The notes below the pieces were generated by a model. That model was not told where the DNA came from, did not search any database, and saw only the letters and a list, made by a program, of their open reading frames with translations. A stretch of DNA of 64,000 bases, taken from positions 161,638-225,637 of the forward strand of contig NZ_JACEFB010000004.1 in NCBI RefSeq assembly GCF_013694095.1. Direction: 5' to 3'. The stretch is from Thermogemmata fonticola. GTDB lineage: Bacteria > Planctomycetota > Planctomycetia > Gemmatales > Gemmataceae. The translations under genes and the position numbers were made by a program. Positions 36,258 to 44,435 of the stretch are shown in pieces; within the stretch, counting starts at the first letter, position 1, and each line of letters opens with the position of its first letter.

Positions 36258-36911
36258 TTAGCGCAGGTCGAGGTCCAGGTCGAGGTCGTCGCCGCTGCGC
36301 CGGGCCGGAGGCGGGGAAACCAGAGGGTCCGCCGCACTGCTAGAGCTAGGAGAGGCACTCGGTGCCGCACCCGGCGGGGCCGCGGGGGAGGCGCCGCCTT
36401 GGGGTTGGATTTCTTCGAGCGCTTCCGGCGGCACTTCCAGTTTGCGGACAATGACCCGCCCCGGCTTGACATCGATGCAGCGGACCCAGACGCCGGCCTC
36501 CAGCATTTCGCCTTCGGTGAGGGCATCCACCCGCTTGTTGCCAAAATCCACGATCCCGGAAGGACGCATCGGTGAGACAGTCTTGCCCACCCGGTTCTTC
36601 AGGGCCTCCAATTCGAGCACAGCGGGGATCGTGCTGGGGGCCGTCGCCGTATCGGGAGGCACCATGCCGATCGCCATGCGCCGCCAGGCCGCCACGATAA
36701 AGTAGAAAGCGGTCGGCAATCCGAGCGACAGGGCCGTGATGGCAATGACTGCCTCCAGGGTCGTCCCTTGCGAAAGGATAATCCCCACTCCGCCTGCGAA
36801 GGCCAGCAGGGAAATGACCACCAGAATCCCGCCGCTGGGCAGGAAAATCTCCGCCACCAGCAGCACTAGCCCAACCGCGAAGAGCACCAGGGAAAGCGTC
36901 AAGTAGTCCAT
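36258..36911 (-). CDS. Short NfeD family membrane protein
   Basis: The 217-residue protein begins with tightly packed hydrophobic helices (LSLVLFAVGLVLLVAEIFLP, GILVVISLLAFAGGVGIILS, VIAITALSLGLPTAFYFIVA). It ends with the NfeD-type OB-fold (VGKTVSPMRPSGIVDFGNKR, DALTEGEMLEAGVWVRCIDV). It lacks the ClpP-like protease domain, as in short NfeD proteins. The C-terminal 50 residues are Ala/Ser/Pro-rich and finish with DDLDLDLDLR. NfeD proteins bind FloA and are thought to help place or regulate it. It lies between floA (212 bases downstream) and the long nfeD gene, all on the same strand. Confidence 0.88.
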   Translation of the reverse strand: MDYLTLSLVLFAVGLVLLVAEIFLPSGGILVVISLLAFAGGVGIILSQGTTLEAVIAITALSLGLPTAFYFIVAAWRRMAIGMVPPDTATAPSTIPAVLELEALKNRVGKTVSPMRPSGIVDFGNKRVDALTEGEMLEAGVWVRCIDVKPGRVIVRKLEVPPEALEEIQPQGGASPAAPPGAAPSASPSSSSAADPLVSPPPARRSGDDLDLDLDLR

Positions 36912-37003
36912 GACTGTCTATTGTCATACTGGCATCGGGGAGCAGGGGCGAGTCAACTACCCCACCCGGCCCGTCCGCCTTCCGTCACCGGTTCCGAGTC
37001 CCG

Positions 37004-39223
37004 TTAGACTTCCTTTACCACAATCCGAGTCCCTTCTACCTGGATCACTTGGACGCGCGTGCCGGCGGGGATGAAGCTGCCATCGGAGACCACATCGACG
37101 AATTTGTCGCCGAAGCGGACCACGCCGGCGGGCCGCAAGGGTGTGTGACTGGTCCCAATAGCGCCGAGCAGTTCGGCTGCCTCTTCCGCACCGGGCAGAA
37201 ACTCCACGGCCCGTTCTCCCCGTTCCGCCGGGGCCTCCAAGATCAACCGGTTGGCATACGGCACCTTCGGGAGAAACCGCGCGATCAGGAACGCGGACAA
37301 CAGCGCTCCCAACATGGCCAGCAGGTACATCAGGATCCGCCAGCCGAGTTGGCCCCACTCCGCCCCGCTCTCCGGCAAACGGTCGAAAGTGACCAACGCC
37401 AGCCCGGCGAGCATGGATAGAATACCAAATAATCCAGGGGCACCAAAACCCGGCAGCACAAAAATCTCGATGCCCACCAGCACCAGACCTAACAGGAATA
37501 GCAGCAGCGCCAGGACAAAGGTCTGGCCGCTGAAGCGCGACTGGGACCAGAACACCAGAATGAAGCACAGAGCCGCCACGATGCCGGGGACGGTCAGCCC
37601 GGGGACCTTGAGTTCCAGGATCAAACCGGTAAAGCCGATGACGACCAGCAAGACCGTCACGACCGGTTTGCGTAAGAACTCAGCGAAGCGGTCGAGCCAG
37701 CCGGGGTCCGCCGGCCGCAGCTCGCGGAAGCCGAAGAGGGTGGCCACCTCGCTGACCTGCTTTCCTGTCACGGTGTAACGGGCCACGCCAATGTCCTTTG
37801 CCAAGGCGGCATCGAGCACCAACCATTCCCCCGGATGCTTAATGACCTTGTCCAGTTGCCATTCGTTCTGTTGGGCTTCCAGGTCGGCACGGGTCATGAG
37901 GCGGCGCTGCCGGGCATCGTCTTTGCGCACGGCCCGCACAATTTCCACCTGACGATCCAGCATCCCGTCGATGAGCACTTCGGGATACCCTTGCAGCCGG
38001 GCCAACTCGCGCAAGCTGAGGCGATGCGCCTCGATGTCTTTCGGCGGAGCCGACTCCACATAGCGGCTGAAATCGCCCAGGGTGGCACTGGGCAGCGGTT
38101 CGCCGCCGCCTTCTGGCGGCTTAGGCAGCGTCATGACAATCTGGGTACACCCCAACGCCACAACCGTCCCGGCGGCCGGGGCGGATTCAGGAATGAAGGC
38201 GATGATCTGCAAGGGTTGGTCGCCGCTCTGAGCGGCGCGGAGGTCTTCGGCTAGGCCGCGGGCCGCCACCAGATCGTTGCCGCCGCAGTGCAACTCCAGG
38301 ATGAGCACATTCCCGCCCCGGCTGCGGACATTGCGGAGCACGCGCTGCACCGATTCCCGCATCGCCCCGTCGACGTTTCCCCGCAGCACGTAGGTGAAAA
38401 CTTCCGGCGTCCGCCCGCCCAAAGGATCATCCCGTACCACCGCCGCCGGCAAGCCGTACATCTCCGCCACTTCCGCCCGGCTCTCCACGAGCGCCCCTCG
38501 CCGCAAACCCACGTCCCGCGCTACCTCCGCTGTGTACAAACCCACCGTGTTATCCGCCACGCCTCTCACCGGCTCCAAGCCCACGTAGAGCTTCTCCACG
38601 TTCGGATCGCGGGCATCCACATACGCCTTCTGATTCGGGTCCTTGCGGGCGGAGGCCTTACGCAGTTGCACCTGGGGATCGTACATCTTCTTGATCAGAG
38701 CGAAGCGCTGCTCCCCAAAGCGAGGATCGCCGCGCAGGAAGTACCCCTCGTACTCGGTGCGGGGCGGTTCGATCCCTGGTCCTGTGATTTCCCCCAGCGC
38801 TCCGTTGCGGCCCATGACGATCTCGTCGCAGGCCAGCACGGGCATGACTGTATGGCCGCTCACCTTATTGTGCACATAGGCCACCGTGGTGGCCCGACCC
38901 CGCAAACTGCGGATCAGATTCGTCAGGTCGCTACAGACGCCGGGCCGAGCGGTCCACGCCGGCTTTCCATCGGGATTGAAGTCAAAAACGATCACCCCCA
39001 GACTGCGGCCTCCATGCTCCCGCGCTTCGATCTGCTTCTGAATCCGTTCGACGGCCTCGCTGGTGATCGGACTGGGCACCGTGATGAAGAGTCCTTCCGA
39101 CACTTCCGGTTGGGCCGCCGGCCCGCTCGCCGCTGCCAGCAGCAGGGCCAAGCTGGTCCACAACTCCACGGCCGGCCGCCGGAACCTGCTACCTCCTGTC
39201 ACTGCCGCGCCCCTCCCCATCAT
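37004..39223 (-). CDS. Long NfeD protein: duplicated ClpP-like domains, membrane helices, OB-fold
   Basis: The 739-residue protein has a signal segment and then two ClpP/crotonase-like domains (about 40-270 and 280-430). Several membrane helices (about 510-680) and a C-terminal NfeD OB-fold (LRPAGVVRFGDKFVDVVSDG) follow. Canonical long NfeD has a Ser-Lys protease site with Ser in a SAG motif. Here domain 1 reads KVSGHTVMPVLACDEIVM and domain 2 reads SAPAAGTVVALGCTQIVM, so the nucleophile is doubtful in both. It is the first gene of the NfeD-NfeD-FloA cluster. I prefer ATG 39223 because GAGGA lies nine bases upstream; ATG 39232 would add three residues. Confidence 0.85.
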   Translation of the reverse strand: MMGRGAAVTGGSRFRRPAVELWTSLALLLAAASGPAAQPEVSEGLFITVPSPITSEAVERIQKQIEAREHGGRSLGVIVFDFNPDGKPAWTARPGVCSDLTNLIRSLRGRATTVAYVHNKVSGHTVMPVLACDEIVMGRNGALGEITGPGIEPPRTEYEGYFLRGDPRFGEQRFALIKKMYDPQVQLRKASARKDPNQKAYVDARDPNVEKLYVGLEPVRGVADNTVGLYTAEVARDVGLRRGALVESRAEVAEMYGLPAAVVRDDPLGGRTPEVFTYVLRGNVDGAMRESVQRVLRNVRSRGGNVLILELHCGGNDLVAARGLAEDLRAAQSGDQPLQIIAFIPESAPAAGTVVALGCTQIVMTLPKPPEGGGEPLPSATLGDFSRYVESAPPKDIEAHRLSLRELARLQGYPEVLIDGMLDRQVEIVRAVRKDDARQRRLMTRADLEAQQNEWQLDKVIKHPGEWLVLDAALAKDIGVARYTVTGKQVSEVATLFGFRELRPADPGWLDRFAEFLRKPVVTVLLVVIGFTGLILELKVPGLTVPGIVAALCFILVFWSQSRFSGQTFVLALLLFLLGLVLVGIEIFVLPGFGAPGLFGILSMLAGLALVTFDRLPESGAEWGQLGWRILMYLLAMLGALLSAFLIARFLPKVPYANRLILEAPAERGERAVEFLPGAEEAAELLGAIGTSHTPLRPAGVVRFGDKFVDVVSDGSFIPAGTRVQVIQVEGTRIVVKEV

Positions 39224-40019
39224 GGTCTGCATTCCTCACTGCCTGGAAACCAAACTTACGTGTCTTCATGGTCGAGAAAATCACTTCTCACCATCTCACC
39301 ATCGGGAAAACGCACAACCGGGAAAACCGCGCAATCCGCCGACGCCGTCGCTCTTCTGATTTTTTTCCTACTCGCTCTTCAGTCCCAATGACGATTCAAA
39401 GTCCTGAATCCCTTCTGGCTCCGCTAGCCGCGCCTTTTCTGTTGCCCCTGCGGACGGAGTCGAAGAGGCCGGTCCCCCCGCGCAGGGGGTTCGCCTTCGG
39501 GTAGCAAGTTTCGGAGCATCCCATCGCTTCCCGCCCTGGTCTGGGGAAGACAGCACCCTCCCCTTAGACCGGACCCCTCAAACCAGAATCCCCCCGCATG
39601 CCAATTATAACGCTTTCGCGTGCTCAAGCCAAAGGCTTAACAGAAGGCAACGCCAGAAGGAAGGTTGGGACGGCAGAAGCTAGCGGATTGCGTGCAGCCT
39701 CGCGCCCTGTCCCCTGGGTCCCTGCTCCACGGTGTCCTGGAACCCGCCCTGTGCCCCCGCCCGTTCCCAGTTTCCGAAATGGAACCGATGCTTCTCAGAC
39801 GCTCACCTCCACCTCTCCTCCATGAGCGTCGATAGGCGTGCCGCTCCCCCATACCGACCGTCAGGGCGCCGCTTCGTCTCGATATGAGGAACCGAACTCT
39901 CGCATCGAACCGAACTCTCGCACCGAGAGGAACCGAACTCTTGCGCCCTTCCGCCGAGGTCTCTGGCGCTGTCTCTTGTCCAACTCCCGCTCGTCATCTA
40001 ACATGTCTTACACCTGTGC
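39224..40019. other. Long intergenic region between the NfeD-FloA cluster and the tRNA
   Basis: Nearly 800 bases contain no credible gene. Three copies of a 16-bp unit stand near the tRNA end and are listed separately. The promoter of the minus-strand nfeD cluster is expected in the first 100-150 bases, where the sequence is locally AT-richer (about 39240-39380). Confidence 0.5.
39889..39945. repeat. Three short direct repeats upstream of the tRNA
   Basis: GAACCGAACTCTCGCA occurs at 39889-39904 and 39907-39922, and a third copy with one change (GAACCGAACTCTTGCG-like end) begins at 39930. Spacing is 18 and 23 bases. The copies lie 75-130 bases before the tRNA gene and could mark a duplication or a protein-binding array. 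Confidence 0.6.
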
Positions 40020-40092
40020 GGCGGGGTAGCTCAGGGGTTAGAGCAGTCGCTTCATAAGCGACGTGTCGTGGGTTCGATTCCCACCCCCGCTA
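40020..40092 (+). tRNA. tRNA with CAT anticodon (elongator Met, or Ile2 if lysidine-modified)
   Basis: It folds into a full cloverleaf. The acceptor stem is 40020-40026 with 40085-40091 (one G-U pair at the end), the D stem GCTC/GAGC, the anticodon stem GTCGC/GCGAC, and the T arm GTGGG-TTCGATT-CCCAC. The anticodon CAT is at 40053-40055 in the loop TTCATAA. The three G-C pairs typical of initiator tRNA are missing, and position 1 pairs with 72, so it is not the initiator. CAT in a non-initiator can be elongator methionine or isoleucine-2; sequence alone does not settle this. The CCA end is not encoded. Confidence 0.9.
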
Positions 40093-40303
40093 CTGGGATT
40101 TGTGCAGCTTGTTGCAGGCCGATCAAAGCAGTGGCCAGCCGCAACTCCCAACCTGGAATACAAGCTCGCCCTCGTCCCGCGTCCAGTTCCGCACAAAATG
40201 CTTCCGTTTAACTCCTCGATGACATAAAATAAAGTCTCGCAACCTACGGCGGGTTGTGGGTGACCCTTCTCCTTTCCACCGTTCCATCTCTGGAGACCTG
40301 GTC

Positions 40304-42058
40304 ATGACACGGATTTCGTCGAAGCCGGCCCCTGCCGCGCTGGGCATTCTGTTGGTTGGTCTGACCGCAAGCGTGGCTTTAGTTCCCTCAGGCGATTCGT
40401 TGGCTCAACCGCCCGGTTCCCTCCGAACGAGCGGCCAGGCGCGGGAGGCCCAAGTCCCCCTGGCTTCGGACTTGGCTCTCATTCCCCCCCACGCGTTTGC
40501 TCTGGTGCACGTTCAGGCCGCGGCCATCTGGAAACACGAGCGCATGGCCCCTCTGCGGAACATCGTGCTCAAAGCCGGTCCGGAAGCGTTGCAGCGTCTC
40601 GACACTCTCTTTGTCCCCAAAATCTCCACTTTGGACCGCATCAGTGTCTGCCTTCTGGAGGAAGAGCGTCAGGATGGAGAAGTCCGGGAGCCGTTGCTCT
40701 ACGTGATCCTCCGCTTCCGGGAAGCGTTTGATCCTCAGGAGGTGGTGCGGGCTTACATTCCCGCCGCGGCTGCCGTCCGTCTGGAAGGGGGCCGGACTGT
40801 CTACCGCAGCGAGGCCGACCCTATCGAGTTGTGGTTCCCCGACCGCCAGCATATTGTCGTCGGCCAGGTTCAGAAGATGCCGCTGCTATGGGCCAAGCCG
40901 GAGGGACGGGATCATCCCTGGCACGCGATTCTGCGTCAGGCTGAACGGAATCACGTCACCGTGGCGGTCCACATGGCCTCTCTGCCGATTCCTGAGCACG
41001 TCCGGCGCGAGATTCCCCCGCCGTTCCAGCCGCTTTTGAAGATGCGGACCGTGGTCGGCGCGCTGCAATTGGCCGACAAAATCAGCCTCGATGTCACGGC
41101 CGAGTTCGGAACCGCAGTGGCAGCTCAAGAGGCAGAAAAAGCCTTGCAAGCCTTGTGCGAGCTAGGCCGCCAACAACTGGCCTTGTTCGCCAAGGAGATG
41201 GAACAGCAACTGTTCGATCCGAAGCGCCAACCGCCGCTGCCCCTTTCCGAGCTGCCCAACACCGCCGGAGCCGTGGTCATGTTGGGCATGCTCAAGACGG
41301 TCGACGAGTGGCTGGCCAAACCCCAGGAGTGGATCAAGCGGGAGGAAAGCCGCCTCTACACCCGCGTCCAACTCGAGGACATCAACCAGTGGACCAACGT
41401 AGTGAGTCTCGGCATGGGTTTGCTGGTGCCGGCGGTGCAGAGGGTCCGGGAGGCTGCCAGCCGGTTGTCTTCGCAGAACAACCTCAAACAGATCGCTCTG
41501 GCTTGCCACAACTTCCACGATGTGCACGGCCATTTACCCCAGGATATTGTGGACAAAAACGGCAAACCGCTGCTGAGCTGGCGCGTCGCCATCTTACCCT
41601 ACATCGAACAGGAGGCCCTTTATAAACAATTCAAGCTGGATGAACCCTGGGACAGCGAGCACAACAAAAAGCTGATCGAGCAGATGCCCAAGATTTACGT
41701 ATCCCCCAGCCTGCCTCAGTTCCCCGGCTTGACTTACTACAAGGGGTTCTCCGGTCCGGGAGCCGTCTTTGAAACCGGCAAGAAGATCAAACTCCAAGCT
41801 ATAACGGATGGCTTGTCCAACACTATTTTGGTGATCGAAGCCGGTCCGCCGGTGCCCTGGACGAAGCCCGAAGACATTCCCTTCGATCCCAAAAAGCCGC
41901 TGCCCCCGTTGCAACCGCTGCCCCGCGAGACCCAGACCAACGCCGCGCTCTGCGATGGCTCGATCCGCGTCCTGGACTTGAAAAAGATCGGGGAGAAAAG
42001 GTTACGCCTGCTGATCCAGCGTGACGACGGCCAACCCATCGATTTCGACTTCGAGTGA
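40304..42058 (+). CDS. Secreted fusion protein with an internal DUF1559 domain
   Basis: The 584-residue protein begins with a signal or anchor (ALGILLVGLTASVALVPSGD). An N-terminal domain of about 330 residues follows, with a pattern like other planctomycetal 'all-beta' secreted proteins (LALIPPHAFALVHVQAAAIW). From about residue 370 a DUF1559 module begins: VSLGMGLLVPAVQRVREAAS, SQNNLKQIALACHNFHDVHG, LSWRVAILPYIEQEALYKQF and TNAALCDGSIRVL. The module keeps the second half of the pilin-like helix but has lost the prepilin cleavage site, so it cannot be processed as a pilin. GGAGA eight bases before ATG 40304 sets the start. Function is unknown. Confidence 0.85.
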   Translation: MTRISSKPAPAALGILLVGLTASVALVPSGDSLAQPPGSLRTSGQAREAQVPLASDLALIPPHAFALVHVQAAAIWKHERMAPLRNIVLKAGPEALQRLDTLFVPKISTLDRISVCLLEEERQDGEVREPLLYVILRFREAFDPQEVVRAYIPAAAAVRLEGGRTVYRSEADPIELWFPDRQHIVVGQVQKMPLLWAKPEGRDHPWHAILRQAERNHVTVAVHMASLPIPEHVRREIPPPFQPLLKMRTVVGALQLADKISLDVTAEFGTAVAAQEAEKALQALCELGRQQLALFAKEMEQQLFDPKRQPPLPLSELPNTAGAVVMLGMLKTVDEWLAKPQEWIKREESRLYTRVQLEDINQWTNVVSLGMGLLVPAVQRVREAASRLSSQNNLKQIALACHNFHDVHGHLPQDIVDKNGKPLLSWRVAILPYIEQEALYKQFKLDEPWDSEHNKKLIEQMPKIYVSPSLPQFPGLTYYKGFSGPGAVFETGKKIKLQAITDGLSNTILVIEAGPPVPWTKPEDIPFDPKKPLPPLQPLPRETQTNAALCDGSIRVLDLKKIGEKRLRLLIQRDDGQPIDFDFE

Positions 42059-42146
42059 TCGCTGGCGACTTCGAGCGAGGGGGTATGGCTGCCCTGGAGC
42101 AGGTGGATGGGTGGAGCTTGACTGTCTCTCACCACCTGATCCAGGT

Positions 42147-44435
42147 TTAGGTGTGTACCGGCATGCAGACCTGAGTGAGCAGGTGCTCGCATTTTTGCTG
42201 GATGAGGTCGGCGAGATTGGGCAGGGGCACGCCTTCCGGCAGGCTTTCGCGCAAGGCGGCGAGCCAGCGGGGGAAGGCGTAAATCTGGGCCAGGGTGTCG
42301 AGGGAGGCAGGTTCCAAGCGGGCCAGGTGCCCCCGCTGCTCGGCTTCGCTCCAGAGTTTTTTGCTTCGTCCGGTCAGGGAGAGGTCGTCTTCGGGGCGCA
42401 GCAGGACGAGCAGGTCCAGGGGCGGGGGTTGTTGGTCGAAGAGGCTGAATTTGATTTCCAGTTCGCGCGGTTTGCCCGCCCCCCGTGCGAGGAACAGTCC
42501 CACGGCCACCTTCCAGGGCTGGCCATCCTTGCAGGCCCAGTATCCCAGGGAGACAACGCCGTAGGTGGGATGATCGCTGAAGACATATTCGGGCACCACA
42601 TGTTGCAGGCGCCAGGGTCCGACTTTGACCCCATGTTCCAGGCAGTGGGCGAGGAATTGTCCCAGGGCGGCTTGCAATTCGCGGGTGGCGCCCGTGAGTG
42701 CCCCTTCCGGTTCGAGTTGGCGGCGGGCGGTGCGGTGTTCCTGGTCCCACAGTTCGGCCATCATCTGGGGGGTCAGGGTGGTGCGGGCGGCAGACGGAAC
42801 CGGTTCCGGGCAGGATGCCACAGGGATGGCCGCCGGGACTTCCCCCGGTGCAGGGGGAACCGTGGCGGTGGAGCTAGCCGCCTCCGCCGGCGGGATCGGC
42901 GACTCTGCCGGCGCTTCATCCCCGCAGGCCGGAGCGGATTCCGCTGGGATTTCAATCACGTCGACCTGGCGGAGGGTCACACCGGCGGCCGTCGCTTCAT
43001 TCTCCACCGCTTCCAGGGTCGAAGTGATCCGAGAGGGAGGGGGGGAACCCGCTTCCCACTCCGCCGGGCCATAGACCAGATGGTCGTAAAGATGGCGGCA
43101 CTGCTGGAGCATGTCGCGCAGGGTCGGTTCGGTCCGGGCGATGCGCTGGACCTGCTCTTCACGGAAGGGGAAGATGTCGGAGAGGACCTCTTCCGGCGGC
43201 AACTCCGCATGGCAGGGGCGCAGGCGGGCAGCGATGACCTGGCGGACCAACTCCGGCGGCGGCGCTTCCAAGCGCACGGCGGAAACCGTCCCGTAACCGG
43301 CCACGTGCACCGGATGGGTCAGGCGATCCTGAATGTAGCCGTCCAGCGAGGGGACAAAGCGGTTCCACAAGCCGCGCTCCGCGAAGATGAGGAAGCAGAG
43401 GCCATCCAACTGATGCAGGACCTGGACGATACCAGCGAAGAAGGCTTCGGCCGTCCGGTGGACATCGTCGCCACGGCGGACCAGGAGCAAGTCTTCCAAC
43501 TGATCGAAGGCCACCACGACCGGGATGTGCAGGGAGGCGAACAGGTCCATCAGCACTTTGAACAGGGCCAGCACCAGGTCCTGGCGGGTCGGGCGGACGT
43601 GGAACTCCAGCTCCGCAAAACCGTAGGTGAGGAAGTTCGCCAATTCGGCTTCATCCCGGCGGAGGATGGCATGGGCGAAGCCGCGAAGGATGAAGCGGCG
43701 CATCAAGCCGGCGGGGTTGCGCGGATCGCCTTCGTTACGGAAGTGGTCGAAGAGTGGAAGCAGGCGCTCCGGTTCCACGCCAGTTTGGTGGAGCAGGGCG
43801 AGCAGGGAAGGCGGCGCCAGGAACGGGGGGGCCTGTTCGGCGGCTTGCAAGCCTTCGAGCAACTGGTGCCGCCGCTGGCGGGCTTGGGCCAGTCCCCAAC
43901 CCAAGCGCCGGCCCCAGCGCCCCAAGCCTCCCGCAGGGAACAGGTCCAGCAGGGCGTTATCCGGAAGTTGCGGCAGGGTCTGGAGCAGGGCCTGACGCAG
44001 CAGACGCTCCCCAATGTACTCCAGAGGCCGAAGCCCTTTCTGTCGTCCGCCGCCCAGCAGAGTGTCCAGAATCTGAAACAACAGATACTCCAGGAAGTCG
44101 CATTCCCGCTGGTACACTCCCGGAGTGACGAGCAACTGCCATTGTCCTCCTTCGCCGTGTTTGATGGAGTGCAGTAAGTGGGTTTTGCCCGCTCCTTTGT
44201 TGCCGAGCACCGGCACCACTTCGGAATGCAACCGCGGTTGATAGCGGTACTGGTCGATGATGGCGTGGAGCAACTGCCGCTCCTCGGCAAAGAGTTCCGG
44301 GACGTGATAGCGGGCGCAGACTTCGTCGTCGGGATTGCGGGCGAAGTAGTTGCGGAAGGGGTTGCCGAGCCGTTGCAGAATGCGGCGGGTCGGCTCCGAG
44401 AGAGCAGGCGGATCGGCAGCAACGCTTCGGGTCAT
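42147..44435 (-). CDS. Large P-loop ATPase of unknown system, coupled to a winged-helix partner
   Basis: The 762-residue protein without signal peptide has a Walker A motif GNKGAGKTH (residues 78-86). A Walker B-like VVVAFDQLEDLL with Asp311 follows, spaced from it by a long helical insert. DQLEDL resembles the DQxE motif of STAND-type NTPases. From about 380 there is a helical lid (EAPPPELVRQVIAARLRPCH). Residues about 480-590 are an Ala/Pro-rich linker. A C-terminal domain (LQAALGQFLAHCLEHGVKVG, VSLGYWACKDGQPWKVAVGL) follows; it resembles no family I know. The ATG overlaps the stop of the preceding gene by four bases (44432-44435). It is not a standard replication or secretion ATPase. Confidence 0.75.
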   Translation of the reverse strand: MTRSVAADPPALSEPTRRILQRLGNPFRNYFARNPDDEVCARYHVPELFAEERQLLHAIIDQYRYQPRLHSEVVPVLGNKGAGKTHLLHSIKHGEGGQWQLLVTPGVYQRECDFLEYLLFQILDTLLGGGRQKGLRPLEYIGERLLRQALLQTLPQLPDNALLDLFPAGGLGRWGRRLGWGLAQARQRRHQLLEGLQAAEQAPPFLAPPSLLALLHQTGVEPERLLPLFDHFRNEGDPRNPAGLMRRFILRGFAHAILRRDEAELANFLTYGFAELEFHVRPTRQDLVLALFKVLMDLFASLHIPVVVAFDQLEDLLLVRRGDDVHRTAEAFFAGIVQVLHQLDGLCFLIFAERGLWNRFVPSLDGYIQDRLTHPVHVAGYGTVSAVRLEAPPPELVRQVIAARLRPCHAELPPEEVLSDIFPFREEQVQRIARTEPTLRDMLQQCRHLYDHLVYGPAEWEAGSPPPSRITSTLEAVENEATAAGVTLRQVDVIEIPAESAPACGDEAPAESPIPPAEAASSTATVPPAPGEVPAAIPVASCPEPVPSAARTTLTPQMMAELWDQEHRTARRQLEPEGALTGATRELQAALGQFLAHCLEHGVKVGPWRLQHVVPEYVFSDHPTYGVVSLGYWACKDGQPWKVAVGLFLARGAGKPRELEIKFSLFDQQPPPLDLLVLLRPEDDLSLTGRSKKLWSEAEQRGHLARLEPASLDTLAQIYAFPRWLAALRESLPEGVPLPNLADLIQQKCEHLLTQVCMPVHT

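Noticed and set aside
39889-39945. Possible CRISPR array
   Set aside because: Units are only 16 bp, spacers 2 and 7 bases, and there are no cas genes.
40020-40092. Initiator tRNA-fMet
   Set aside because: The three G-C pairs next to the anticodon loop and the unpaired first base are missing.
42021-44177. Plus-strand open frame of about 700 codons opposite the P-loop ATPase
   Set aside because: The ATPase reading has clear Walker motifs and a coupled start; the opposite frame is repetitive Gln/Gly/Arg with no motif.
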